DNA from: an uncultured Chloroflexota bacterium
GTDB lineage: Bacteria > Chloroflexota > Limnocylindria > Limnocylindrales > CSP1-4
Direction of reading: 5' to 3'
Assembly (NCBI GenBank): GCA_903928275.1
Contig: CAIYQJ010000434.1
Coordinates: forward strand, 1-10,486
DNA: 10,486 bases
Within the stretch, counting starts at the first letter, position 1; each line of letters starts with the position of its first letter. The translations under genes were made by a program, and so were the position numbers. Shown here in pieces: positions 1 through 6,622 of the stretch. Below the pieces are notes generated by a model, which saw only the letters and a list, made by a program, of their open reading frames with translations, had not been told where the DNA came from and made no database searches.

Positions 1-12
1 CACCAACGGTCG

Positions 13-1098
13 TCAGCCGGCGCCGTCGTCCACGAGCGTCTTGAGGCGCTCGGCCTGGTCGGCCATGTTCAGCGCGTCGATGAGCCGGTCCAGGTCGCCA
101 TCGAGGACGCCGGGCAGGTTGTGGAGGTCCATCCCGATCCGGTGGTCGGTGACCCGATCCTGCGCGAAGTTGTACGTGCGGACCTTCTCCGACCGATCCC
201 CGCTCCCAACCATGCCCTTGCGGAGCGCAGAGCCCTCGGCACGCTGCCGCTCCATCTCGAGGTCGAGGAGGCGTGCGCGCAGCACGGACATCGCCTTCGC
301 CTTGTTCTTGTGCTGGCTCTTCTCGTCCTGGATCGCCACGACAAGCCCGCTCGGAAGGTGCGTGATGCGCACCGCCGAGTCGGTGGTGTTCACCGACTGC
401 CCGCCGGGCCCGGTGGAGCGGTACACGTCGATGCGGAGGTCGCGCTCATCGATCTCGACCTCGACCTCGTCCGCCTTCGGGAGGACGGCGACCGTCGCGG
501 TGGACGTGTGGATGCGGCCGCTCGATTCCGTGACGGGGACGCGCTGGACGCGATGGACGCCGCCCTCGAACTTCAGCCGGCTGTAGGCACCGTCCGCGTC
601 GACCTGCAGGATCGCCTCCTTCATGCCGCCGATCCCGGTCTCGCTGGTCGACAGGATCTCGGCCGGCCAGCGGTGGCGTTCCGCGTACCGGACGTACATG
701 CGGAGGAGCTCGGCCGCGAACAGCGCAGCCTCGCCGCCGCCGGCACCGGCGCGGATCTCCATGATCACGGCCCGGTCGTCGCTGGGGTCGCGCGGGAGCA
801 GCAGGAACCTGAGCTCGTCGACGAGGCGCGCCTCCTGCGCCTCGAGCTCGGCGACCTCGTCCTTCGCCATGGCGTGGAGCTCCCCGTCCGGCTCGACGTC
901 ACGGAGCTCACGGGCGCCCTCGAGCTGCGAGCGGACGTCCTGCAGGCGGCGGAACGCCTCGACGACCGGCTCCAGCCGGGCGAGCTCCTTCCCGAGCCGG
1001 CGGAGCGCGTCCGGATCGAACGAGACCTCGGGCCTGGACAGCTCGGCCTGGACGTCGTCGTACTGGCGAGCGACCTCGACGAGCTTCGCGTCGATCAT
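13..1098 (-). CDS. prfA: Peptide chain release factor 1
   Basis: This 361-residue class I release factor recognises UAA and UAG stop codons and triggers peptide release on the ribosome. PVT (188-190, in HRVQRVPVTESSGRIHTS) is the RF1-type PxT codon-reading motif, where RF2 has SPF. The catalytic GGQ lies at 232-234 within STGPGGQSVNTTDSA; its Gln is normally methylated by PrmC. Length and motif positions match E. coli RF1 (360 residues) almost exactly. The N-terminal helical region is intact. The ATG at 1098 overlaps the upstream stop by 4 nt (ATGA), which indicates translational coupling; in-frame sequence upstream of it is Arg/Gly-rich shadow. The gene ends in TGA at 13-15, leaving only 12 bp of the window, so the usual follower prmC would lie outside. 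Confidence 0.98.
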   Translation of the reverse strand: MIDAKLVEVARQYDDVQAELSRPEVSFDPDALRRLGKELARLEPVVEAFRRLQDVRSQLEGARELRDVEPDGELHAMAKDEVAELEAQEARLVDELRFLLLPRDPSDDRAVIMEIRAGAGGGEAALFAAELLRMYVRYAERHRWPAEILSTSETGIGGMKEAILQVDADGAYSRLKFEGGVHRVQRVPVTESSGRIHTSTATVAVLPKADEVEVEIDERDLRIDVYRSTGPGGQSVNTTDSAVRITHLPSGLVVAIQDEKSQHKNKAKAMSVLRARLLDLEMERQRAEGSALRKGMVGSGDRSEKVRTYNFAQDRVTDHRIGMDLHNLPGVLDGDLDRLIDALNMADQAERLKTLVDDGAG

Positions 1099-2276
1099 CG
1101 CGCCGTCTCGGGCCCGCCTTCGGCGACCGGTGCGACCGGTGCGGCGCCCGTGGCGACCGGTTCGGCCGTCGGCCGCGACACCGCCTCGACTCCCGCGCCC
1201 GACCCGACAGCCCCATCGGCGTCGGCGCGACCAGCCGCGTCGCCCGGGGCCTGGCCGCCCGCTTCGCCCGGGGCCTGGCCGGCCGCTTCGCCCGAGGCCT
1301 GGCCGTCCTCTTCGCTCAGCGTGTCGCCGCCCACCGCGGCATCGACCGCCTTCGTCGCGAGGAAATCCGCGTAGGACAGGCGCTCGATGGCCGCCGATCC
1401 CTCCGGCAGCGGCTGGCCGTCCGCCGCGAGGGCCTCCTCCAGGCTGACGATCGCGACCTCGATCTGATCGTCCGTCGGGCGCTTCGTCGTGATCGCCTGC
1501 ACCCAGAGCCCGGGCGTGATGATCGCGCGCATGAGCGGATTCCCCTCGTGCCGCGCGCCGAACTGGAGGATCTCGTAGGCCACCGCGGCGATGCAGGGGA
1601 TGAGCACGATCCGGCTCACGATCGTGACGAGGATCGGCTGCCGGCCGATGAGCGAGAACGTCAGGATCGAGAGGATGATGACCACGACGAGGAACTCGGT
1701 CCCGCACCGCGGATGGGCGGTGGGATAGGGCCGCACCCGGTCCACGGTGAGCGGATCGCCATTCTCCAGGGCGTGGATCGACATGTGCTCGGCGCCGTGA
1801 TACATGAAGGTCCGCTTCACGTCGCCGGCGCGGGAGATGAGCAACAGGTAGCCGATGAAGATCGCGACCTGGACGCAGCCCTCGACGACGTGCTCCAGGA
1901 TCCCGCCGTTCCCGGGCACCACCGCGCGAGTGATGAGGAGCGGCAGGAAGAAGAAGATGCCGATCCCGATGGCGAGGGTGATCGTGAGCATGATGGCCAC
2001 GCCCGCGCTCCCGAGCTCCACCCCCTCCTCGGACGCCGCGACGTTCGCGGATCGCACGAGCCAGCGGGTCCCCACGACGAGCGTCTCGTAGAGGACGACG
2101 AGCCCGCGGAGGAACGGGAGCTTGGCCCAGCGCGTCGCGCGGAACGTCCCCGTCAGAGGCTCCGTCTGGCAGACGATGCGGCCGTCGGGCGCGCGCAGCG
2201 CGACGGCGATGGCGCCACGGCCGCGCATCATGACGCCCTCGACGAGCGCCTGGCCGCCGTACCTCATGCGCGCCAT
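1095..2276 (-). CDS. DUF1385 (YqhQ-like) membrane protein with low-complexity tail
   Basis: This 393-residue protein belongs to the DUF1385 family, related to Bacillus YqhQ; no biochemical function is established that I can name. The N terminus has YGGQALVEGVMMRGR (6-20), the family signature. Membrane segments are near residues 91-117, 130-148, 194-210 and 213-237. YHGAEH (159-164) and HPRCGTEF (188-195) are conserved and contain His, Glu and Cys residues that could bind metal. From about residue 320 the protein continues into a Gly/Ala/Glu-rich tail holding three 8-residue repeats of the GQAPGEAx type. I used the ATG at 2276; the ATG at 2267 is three codons further in and equally plausible. 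No ribosome binding site is obvious. Its stop overlaps the prfA start as ATGA. Association with rpmE and prfA is common in Gram-positive-type genomes. Confidence 0.92.
   Translation of the reverse strand: MARMRYGGQALVEGVMMRGRGAIAVALRAPDGRIVCQTEPLTGTFRATRWAKLPFLRGLVVLYETLVVGTRWLVRSANVAASEEGVELGSAGVAIMLTITLAIGIGIFFFLPLLITRAVVPGNGGILEHVVEGCVQVAIFIGYLLLISRAGDVKRTFMYHGAEHMSIHALENGDPLTVDRVRPYPTAHPRCGTEFLVVVIILSILTFSLIGRQPILVTIVSRIVLIPCIAAVAYEILQFGARHEGNPLMRAIITPGLWVQAITTKRPTDDQIEVAIVSLEEALAADGQPLPEGSAAIERLSYADFLATKAVDAAVGGDTLSEEDGQASGEAAGQAPGEAGGQAPGDAAGRADADGAVGSGAGVEAVSRPTAEPVATGAAPVAPVAEGGPETAR
1240..1311. repeat. 24-bp tandem repeat inside the DUF1385 gene
   Basis: Three 24-bp units start at 1240, 1264 and 1288, each beginning TCGCCCG(G/A)GGCCTGGCCG and differing by a few substitutions. 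In the protein they give GQASGEAA, GQAPGEAG and GQAPGDAA. The unit length keeps the reading frame, so copy number could change without breaking the gene. The repeats lie in the tail outside the conserved domain. Confidence 0.9.
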
Positions 2277-2322
2277 GCCGGGGCCCGGGCGATGGCGGGC
2301 GGGCAGGCGCGACCGGGGCCGG

Positions 2323-2538
2323 TCAGCGCCCGATGGCCGAGCGCTCGAGTCGCTTCTGGAAGCGCTCCACCTGGCCGGCGGTGTCGATGATCATCTGCTT
2401 GCCCGTGAAGAACGGGTGGCAGGCGGCACAGACGTCGACGCGGAGCTCCGGGCGAGTGGACCCCACGACGAACTCGGTCTTGCACGTGGCGCACGTGACG
2501 TTCGCCGGGTAGTACTTGGGATGGATGCTGGGCTTCAC
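2323..2538 (-). CDS. rpmE: 50S ribosomal protein L31, zinc-binding type
   Basis: This 71-residue bL31 binds at the central protuberance of the large subunit. The pattern MKPSIHPKYYPANVTC at the start and CHPFFTGKQ (40-48) identifies the family. Four cysteines (Cys16, Cys19, Cys37, Cys40) form the zinc site, so this is the C+ type rather than the zinc-free paralogue made under zinc starvation. The start codon is GTG at 2538, decided by the conserved N terminus and by GGAG 5 nt upstream. Length is normal for the family. It is 76 bp downstream of rpmA, with a stem-loop between, and 46 bp upstream of the DUF1385 gene. Confidence 0.97.
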   Translation of the reverse strand: MKPSIHPKYYPANVTCATCKTEFVVGSTRPELRVDVCAACHPFFTGKQMIIDTAGQVERFQKRLERSAIGR

Positions 2539-2578
2539 AGGTTCTCCAGGTGCGTGCGCAGTGGCTCCGTCGCGATCC

Positions 2579-2604
2579 CCCGCGATGCCATCGGCATCGA
2601 CGGG
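2579..2604 (-). other. Stem-loop between rpmA and rpmE
   Basis: The minus strand reads CCCG, a bulged T, CGATGCC, loop GAT, GGCATCG, CGGG: an 11-bp stem with one bulge, lying 10 nt after the rpmA stop. No T tract follows, so it is not a standard intrinsic terminator. It may act as an attenuator, an RNA processing site or a 3' stabiliser that lowers rpmE and downstream expression relative to rplU-rpmA. No promoter match was found in the remaining bases before rpmE. Confidence 0.45.
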
Positions 2605-2614
2605 TCCTCGCGGG

Positions 2615-2893
2615 TCAGGCCTCCGTCGCGGCCATCTCCGCGACCGGGACGACCCGGACGCGCTTCTTCTTCTGCGTCTGGTGCTCGAACCGCACGTTCC
2701 CCGCGACGGTCGCGAACACCGTGTAGTCGCGGCCCAGCCCCGTCCCGGAGCCGGAGATGAACGTCATGCCGCGCTGGCGGACGATGATCGAGCCGGCCGT
2801 CACCAGCTGACCGTCGTGGGCCTTGATGCCGAGCCGCTGGCCGGCAGAGTCGCGCCCGTTCTTGACGCTCGAGCCTGCCTTCTTGTGTGCCAT
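2615..2893 (-). CDS. rpmA: 50S ribosomal protein L27
   Basis: This 92-residue bL27 lies near the peptidyl transferase centre of the large subunit, where its flexible N-terminal tail reaches toward the tRNA ends. MAHKKAGSSVKNGRDS opens the protein directly, followed by RLGIKAHDGQLVTAGSIIVRQRG and GLGRDYTVFA, all typical of the family. There is no N-terminal extension of the kind Firmicutes remove with the Prp (YsxB) protease, and no prp gene lies between rplU and rpmA, which agrees. The ATG at 2893 is 2 nt after the rplU stop. AAGGA, 9 nt upstream and inside the end of rplU, is a good ribosome binding site, so the two genes are probably translationally coupled on one transcript. Confidence 0.98.
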   Translation of the reverse strand: MAHKKAGSSVKNGRDSAGQRLGIKAHDGQLVTAGSIIVRQRGMTFISGSGTGLGRDYTVFATVAGNVRFEHQTQKKKRVRVVPVAEMAATEA

Positions 2894-2895
2894 GG

Positions 2896-3543
2896 TCAGG
2901 CATCCTTCTTCGTGAGGTCGCTCTCGGGTGCGACATCGGCATCAACGGCATCGGTCTCGGCGGCTGCCGCTGCGGGCGGCTCGGCGGCGGCTGCCTCTGC
3001 GGGCGTCTCGGCGGCGGCGTCGGCGACCGGCTGGTCCGCCGCAGGCTTCGCGGCCCGCGACTTCTTCGGAGCGCCCTCGGCGGGTGCAGAGATCTGCGCC
3101 GCCTTCTCCGCGAGCTTCGCGGCGAGCGCGGCGTCCTCGGCGGCCTGCCGGGCGGCGGCTTCCACCACCTGCTCGCGCTCGATCTTCTTCGCGTCCGCCT
3201 TCTCGACGACATCCTCGGCAGCGCTCTTCCCGTCGAGCATGATGTCCGCGATCCGGAGGACGAGCAGCTCCTGGCGGTGACCCTTCTTCACGCGACGGCG
3301 CGCCTTGGGGCGGTACTTGAAGCTGATGACCTTGACGCCACGGTCGCGGCGGACCACTTCAGCGTGGACCGACGCGTTGGCGACGGTGGGCCGTCCGATG
3401 GCGGCGGTGTCGCCGTCGGCGACCAGGAGCACGCGGTCCAGCGTGATCTCCGTGCCCGGCTCGGCGTCGAGAAGCTCGACCTCGAGCTCGGTGCCGACCT
3501 CGACGCGGTACTGCTTCCCGCCGGTCTCGATGACTGCGTACAT
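2896..3543 (-). CDS. rplU: 50S ribosomal protein L21 with a long C-terminal extension
   Basis: The first roughly 103 residues are standard bL21, a 23S rRNA-binding protein of the large subunit: MYAVIETGGKQYRVEVG at the start, then DRVLLVADGD (36-45) and the basic RNA-binding stretch KYRPKARRRVKKGHRQ (76-91). Family members are normally about 100-105 residues, but this one continues to 215. Residues 107-150 look like a charged, Ala-rich helix (DAKKIEREQVVEAAARQ), and residues 151-215 are low-complexity Ala/Pro/Glu with an acidic end. The ATG at 3543 is fixed by the conserved N terminus and a nearby GAGGA. The extension has the same GC-rich codon pattern as the core and ends in a clean stop 2 nt before the rpmA ATG, so read-through or fusion artefact seems unlikely. 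It probably protrudes from the ribosome surface; its function is unknown. Confidence 0.97.
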   Translation of the reverse strand: MYAVIETGGKQYRVEVGTELEVELLDAEPGTEITLDRVLLVADGDTAAIGRPTVANASVHAEVVRRDRGVKVISFKYRPKARRRVKKGHRQELLVLRIADIMLDGKSAAEDVVEKADAKKIEREQVVEAAARQAAEDAALAAKLAEKAAQISAPAEGAPKKSRAAKPAADQPVADAAAETPAEAAAAEPPAAAAAETDAVDADVAPESDLTKKDA

Positions 3544-3568
3544 GGGTCCTCGGATCTGAGACGAAGGG

Positions 3569-3584
3569 CGACCGCGGACGGTCG
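3569..3584 (-). other. UCCG-tetraloop hairpin in the rplU leader
   Basis: In the predicted rplU 5' leader the minus strand folds as CGACCG, loop UCCG, CGGUCG: a perfect 6-bp stem with a UNCG-type tetraloop. It ends about 25 nt before the start codon, just upstream of the GAGGA ribosome binding site, which sits close to the ATG (the GAGG core is 4 nt away). Leader structures controlling rplU are known in other bacteria (the L21 leader family), but I cannot match this one to a known family. Confidence 0.35.
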
Positions 3585-3631
3585 TGGGGGTCGCCGGAAG
3601 GGCGCGACGGGATGACCGGGCGCGAATGGGG

Positions 3632-3660
3632 ATGGTACGTCCCTCGCTCGGCCGCGTCAA
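3632..3660 (-). promoter_or_regulatory. Sigma-70-type promoter for rplU-rpmA
   Basis: On the minus strand TTGACG (3655-3660; five of six matches to the -35 consensus) is separated by exactly 17 bp from TACCAT (3632-3637; four of six matches to the -10 consensus). Transcription would begin near 3625, leaving a leader of about 80 nt before the rplU ATG at 3543. It lies in one of the few real intergenic gaps of the window, directly ahead of ribosomal protein genes that are usually expressed strongly. This is the best promoter match I found. Confidence 0.6.
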
Positions 3661-3676
3661 ACGCGGCGGTCGAGGG
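3641..3676. promoter_or_regulatory. Nested 36-bp dyad overlapping the rplU -35 and spacer
   Basis: The plus strand reads CCCTCG (3641-3646), CTCG, GCCGCGT (3651-3657), CAA, ACGCGGC (3661-3667), GGT, CGAGGG (3671-3676). Both the 7-bp inner arms and the 6-bp outer arms are perfect inverted repeats. The inner loop and arm contain the -35 hexamer of the rplU promoter. As DNA it could be an operator; as RNA at the end of the DUF2344 transcript it could be a stem-loop acting as a terminator or 3' stabiliser, but no T-rich tract follows on the minus strand, so a classic intrinsic terminator is unlikely. Confidence 0.5.
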
Positions 3677-3731
3677 CTGCCGCCGAGGGCGCGCGATCGG
3701 ACGCGGTGTCGGTGCCGTGCCGGTCGACGGT

Positions 3732-4436
3732 TCAGTCCTCGTCGACCAGCGTGAGGCGCTCCCGGACGGTGAGGGTGGTGGTCAGATCCCGTCCGATCCG
3801 GGCGGCGAGGTCCGCCACGACCTCCTCCGGCCGTCCGGTACCGCCATCCTGCGAGTGTCGGACCTCGATCCGCAGGGTGCCATCGCCGCCCGCGTCGTCC
3901 CAGCGCAGCACGTCCACGCCGATCACGAGCGGCCGGAGATCGTAGACCACCGTGCGCTTGTCCTTCTGGCGCTCGCGCTCCACGCGCTCGGCCGCGAGCA
4001 GGCCCGCGACGGCGCAGCGGACGGCGGCCTCGTCCGCGCCCGCGATGTCCAGGCGGTAGGTGGCGCTGGCCAGGCGCGCCGCCACGGACGGCGCGTTCAC
4101 CCAGACATCGTGGAGGTCGACGAGGGCGAAGCCCTCGGGCAGGTCGCGCTCGAGGCGTCCACGCAGGTCGGCCACCGTGAGCCGCTCCGAGAGGACGATG
4201 TCCACGACCTCGCGCTCGGCGAGCATGCCCAGCGGCAGCGGCGCCGCGAACACGATCCGGGGTCGCGGGTTGAATCCCTCCGTGGCGGCGACCGGGATCC
4301 CCGCCCGGCGCAGCGCTCGCTCCCAGAGCTTCATGACGTCGAGATGGGCGAGGAATCGCGCGCCTTCGTCGCGGCGGAACACGATCCGCCAACGCTGGCG
4401 CGGCACGACGGACGGTGGACGGTCTTCGTGGGGCAT
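3732..4436 (-). CDS. TIGR03936/DUF2344 radical SAM-associated protein
   Basis: This 234-residue protein belongs to the DUF2344 (TIGR03936) family, which in many bacteria is encoded beside or fused to the TIGR03960 radical SAM protein. Family hallmarks in the N-terminal third are the basic WRIVFRRDEGARFLAHLD segment (16-33, ending in the conserved His-Leu-Asp), ERALRRAGIPVA (39-50) and GFNPRPRI (54-61). No signal peptide or membrane segment is seen, so it should be cytoplasmic. The fold and role are not established; a substrate-presenting or tRNA/protein-modification function with its neighbour is only a guess. The ATG at 4436 is the first start codon in this frame after the upstream gene and begins just before the conserved domain. 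No clear ribosome binding site precedes it. The gap to the radical SAM stop is 98 bp, and the next gene, rplU, has its own promoter candidate 188 bp further on. Confidence 0.87.
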   Translation of the reverse strand: MPHEDRPPSVVPRQRWRIVFRRDEGARFLAHLDVMKLWERALRRAGIPVAATEGFNPRPRIVFAAPLPLGMLAEREVVDIVLSERLTVADLRGRLERDLPEGFALVDLHDVWVNAPSVAARLASATYRLDIAGADEAAVRCAVAGLLAAERVERERQKDKRTVVYDLRPLVIGVDVLRWDDAGGDGTLRIEVRHSQDGGTGRPEEVVADLAARIGRDLTTTLTVRERLTLVDED

Positions 4437-4534
4437 GGGCTCGGCGGGTAGTCTGCGCCACGATCGGCATGGCCGTCCGCACCGGCGTCCGGGGCGGCGT
4501 CGGCGGGCCGCGGCGCCGCCTCCTCCGGCGTTCG

Positions 4535-6622
4535 CTACGGTGCGGGTGCCTCCTCGGCGGCCCCGACGACGGCGCGGCTGCCAGGGGGTTCGAGCGTCCC
4601 GGCGCGCCGCGGGTCTCCCGGCGGGCCCACGTATGCCCAGCGCCGCTTCACCCTGTCGTCGTCGGTTCCCGGCCGGAGCGGCTCGAGCGTCACGAGGCGG
4701 CCTCGCGGCCCATCCTCTCCCGTCCGGCACGCGAAGCCGGTCGCGGCCGGCACGCCGCAGTCGTAGCAGGCGTCCCAGTGACAGTCGGGGACCGTCCGCC
4801 CCTCTCGCGCGAGTCCCCATTCGCGCTGGAGGAAGCTCGCGCTCACACCCCCGTCGAGGTGCTCCCACGGCAGATGCTCGTCGAGCGGGATGTCGCGCTG
4901 GGCGTACCAGGCCGGGTCGAGGCCGGCCTCGGCGAAGGCCGCCATCCAGGCGTCGAACCGGAAGTGATCGTTCCAGGCATCGAACCGGGCGCCCAGCTCC
5001 CACGCGCGCCTGATCACCGCCCCGAGCCTTCGGTCACCACGCGAGAGCGCCGCCTCGAGGAGGCTCTCGCGCGGCTCGTGCCACGAGAGGTCGAGGCCGC
5101 GTCCGCGGAGTGCCTTCTGGAGCAACGCGACCTTTGCTTCGATGGTCGGGATGTCGTCCTGGCCATCCCAGAGGAACGGCGTGAGCGGCTTCGGCACGAA
5201 CGTGCTCACGTTCGCCTTCACGAGGGCCCGTTCGCCGTGATGGCGGCGTCCGGCCGCCAGGACCCGCCGACAGATCGCGGCGATGCCTGCGACATCGTCC
5301 AACGTCTCGCCCGGCAGTCCCACCATGAAGTAGAACTTCAGCGTGCTCCACCCGCGGCTGAACGCGAGCTCCGCGCAGCGGACGATCTCGTCGTCGGTGA
5401 CGCCCTTGTTGATCGCGTCCCGCATCCGCTGGCTGCCGGCCTCAGGTGCGAAGGTGAAGCCGTTCCGGCGCGCCGTCCCCAGGGCGTCGGTGAGGTCCAC
5501 GGTGAACGCGTCGACGCGGGTGCTCGGGATCGAGACGTGGATGTCGGGGTGTTGGCGACGGATCTCGGTCGCGACCGCCGCGACATGCGTGTAGTCGGCC
5601 GTCGAGAGGCTCGTGAGGCCGATCTCCTCGTACCCGGTCGCGCGCAGGATGGCGTCCGCGGCCGCGATCGCCACGTGCGCTGGACGCTCGCGCAGCGGTC
5701 GGAACTGCATGCCGGCCTGGCAGAACCGGCAGCCACGGGTGCAGCCGCGCATGACCTCGATCTGGGCGCGGTCGAAGACCACCGGCACGTTCGGCACGAC
5801 CTGGCGGATCCCGCGGACGTTCGTCTCGAAGTCGGCGACGATCCTCCGCACGACCGTGGCCGGCACCGCCTCGTCGTGGCGCTCGATCCCGCCGATACGC
5901 CCGTCCGGGAGGTGCATCGGCCGGTACAGCGATGGGACGTACACGCCGGCGATCGTCGCGAGCGCGCGCAGCGCGTCCGGTCGCGAGCATCCCCGGCGCA
6001 TCGACCCGTCCGGCTCGAGCTTGCGGTCGGTCCATCCGATCCGCTCGAGGACCGCGCTGATCTCGAGGACGGCATCCTCGCCCTCGCCGAGCACGACCGC
6101 GTCGAGGAAGTCGGCGAGCGGCTCGGGGTTGAGGGTCGTAGCGCCGCCGGCCACGACGAGGGGCTCCGCCTCTGCCCGCTCGCGCGTCGACAGGCCCACG
6201 CTGCCGAGCGAGAGCATGGCGAGGAGGTTCGTCGCGATGAGCTCGAACCCGAGGCTGAAGCCCACGACGTCGAACGCCGAGAGCGGGCGGCGGGTCTCGA
6301 GACTCCAGAGAGGGACATCGTCCGCCCGCAGCTCGGCCTGGAGGTCCACCCACGGGGCGAAGACCCGCTCGGCAAGCGTTCCGGCCCGGTCGTTGAGCAC
6401 CTCGTAGAGGATCTTGAGCCCGAGGCTGCTCATCCCGATCTCGTACAGATCGGGGTAGGCGAGGCACCAGCGCAGCCGCGTCGCCGACCAGCTCCTTGCG
6501 ACGCTGTTCCACTCGCCACCGGTGTAGCGGGCCGGCTTCTCGACCCGCCCGAGGATCGCATGCACGCGCCCGGCGGGGACCGGCGGCGGGGCGGGAGCCG
6601 CGCGCGATCCGGCCGCGCTCAC
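4535..6622 (-). CDS. B12-binding-domain-type radical SAM protein, TIGR03960 family
   Basis: This 695-residue protein resembles the conserved TIGR03960 radical SAM family, whose reaction I cannot name. Residues about 22-190 form the N-terminal region related to cobalamin-binding domains (AYPDLYEIGMSSLG at 55-68, GEGED at 179-183). The radical SAM core follows, with the 4Fe-4S motif CTRGCRFC (Cys294, Cys298, Cys301) and downstream FAPEAGSQRMR (391-401) and FYFMVGLPGET (430-440). The C-terminal part carries more cysteines (Cys614, 619, 622, 632) in a CHWDACYDCGV context, which could hold another metal site. The start chosen is GTG at 6622, overlapping the rodA stop as GTGA. A later GTG at 6565 (VHAILGRVEKPARY) would begin close to where homologues start and cannot be excluded, since the first 19 residues are Ala/Pro-rich. 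It is followed by its usual partner, the DUF2344 gene. Confidence 0.9.
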   Translation of the reverse strand: MSAAGSRAAPAPPPVPAGRVHAILGRVEKPARYTGGEWNSVARSWSATRLRWCLAYPDLYEIGMSSLGLKILYEVLNDRAGTLAERVFAPWVDLQAELRADDVPLWSLETRRPLSAFDVVGFSLGFELIATNLLAMLSLGSVGLSTRERAEAEPLVVAGGATTLNPEPLADFLDAVVLGEGEDAVLEISAVLERIGWTDRKLEPDGSMRRGCSRPDALRALATIAGVYVPSLYRPMHLPDGRIGGIERHDEAVPATVVRRIVADFETNVRGIRQVVPNVPVVFDRAQIEVMRGCTRGCRFCQAGMQFRPLRERPAHVAIAAADAILRATGYEEIGLTSLSTADYTHVAAVATEIRRQHPDIHVSIPSTRVDAFTVDLTDALGTARRNGFTFAPEAGSQRMRDAINKGVTDDEIVRCAELAFSRGWSTLKFYFMVGLPGETLDDVAGIAAICRRVLAAGRRHHGERALVKANVSTFVPKPLTPFLWDGQDDIPTIEAKVALLQKALRGRGLDLSWHEPRESLLEAALSRGDRRLGAVIRRAWELGARFDAWNDHFRFDAWMAAFAEAGLDPAWYAQRDIPLDEHLPWEHLDGGVSASFLQREWGLAREGRTVPDCHWDACYDCGVPAATGFACRTGEDGPRGRLVTLEPLRPGTDDDRVKRRWAYVGPPGDPRRAGTLEPPGSRAVVGAAEEAPAP

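Noticed and set aside
1..3. GTG on the minus strand as the prmC start
   Set aside because: prmC often follows prfA, but there is no ribosome binding site and no coding sequence left in the window to support it.
2311..2324. Hairpin overlapping the rpmE stop as a terminator
   Set aside because: GACCG/CGGTC arms form a short stem, but no T tract follows and the next gene starts 46 bp on.
3544..4482. Minus-strand frame extending rplU upstream to 4482
   Set aside because: It covers the DUF2344 gene in another frame, and the conserved L21 N terminus begins exactly at 3543.
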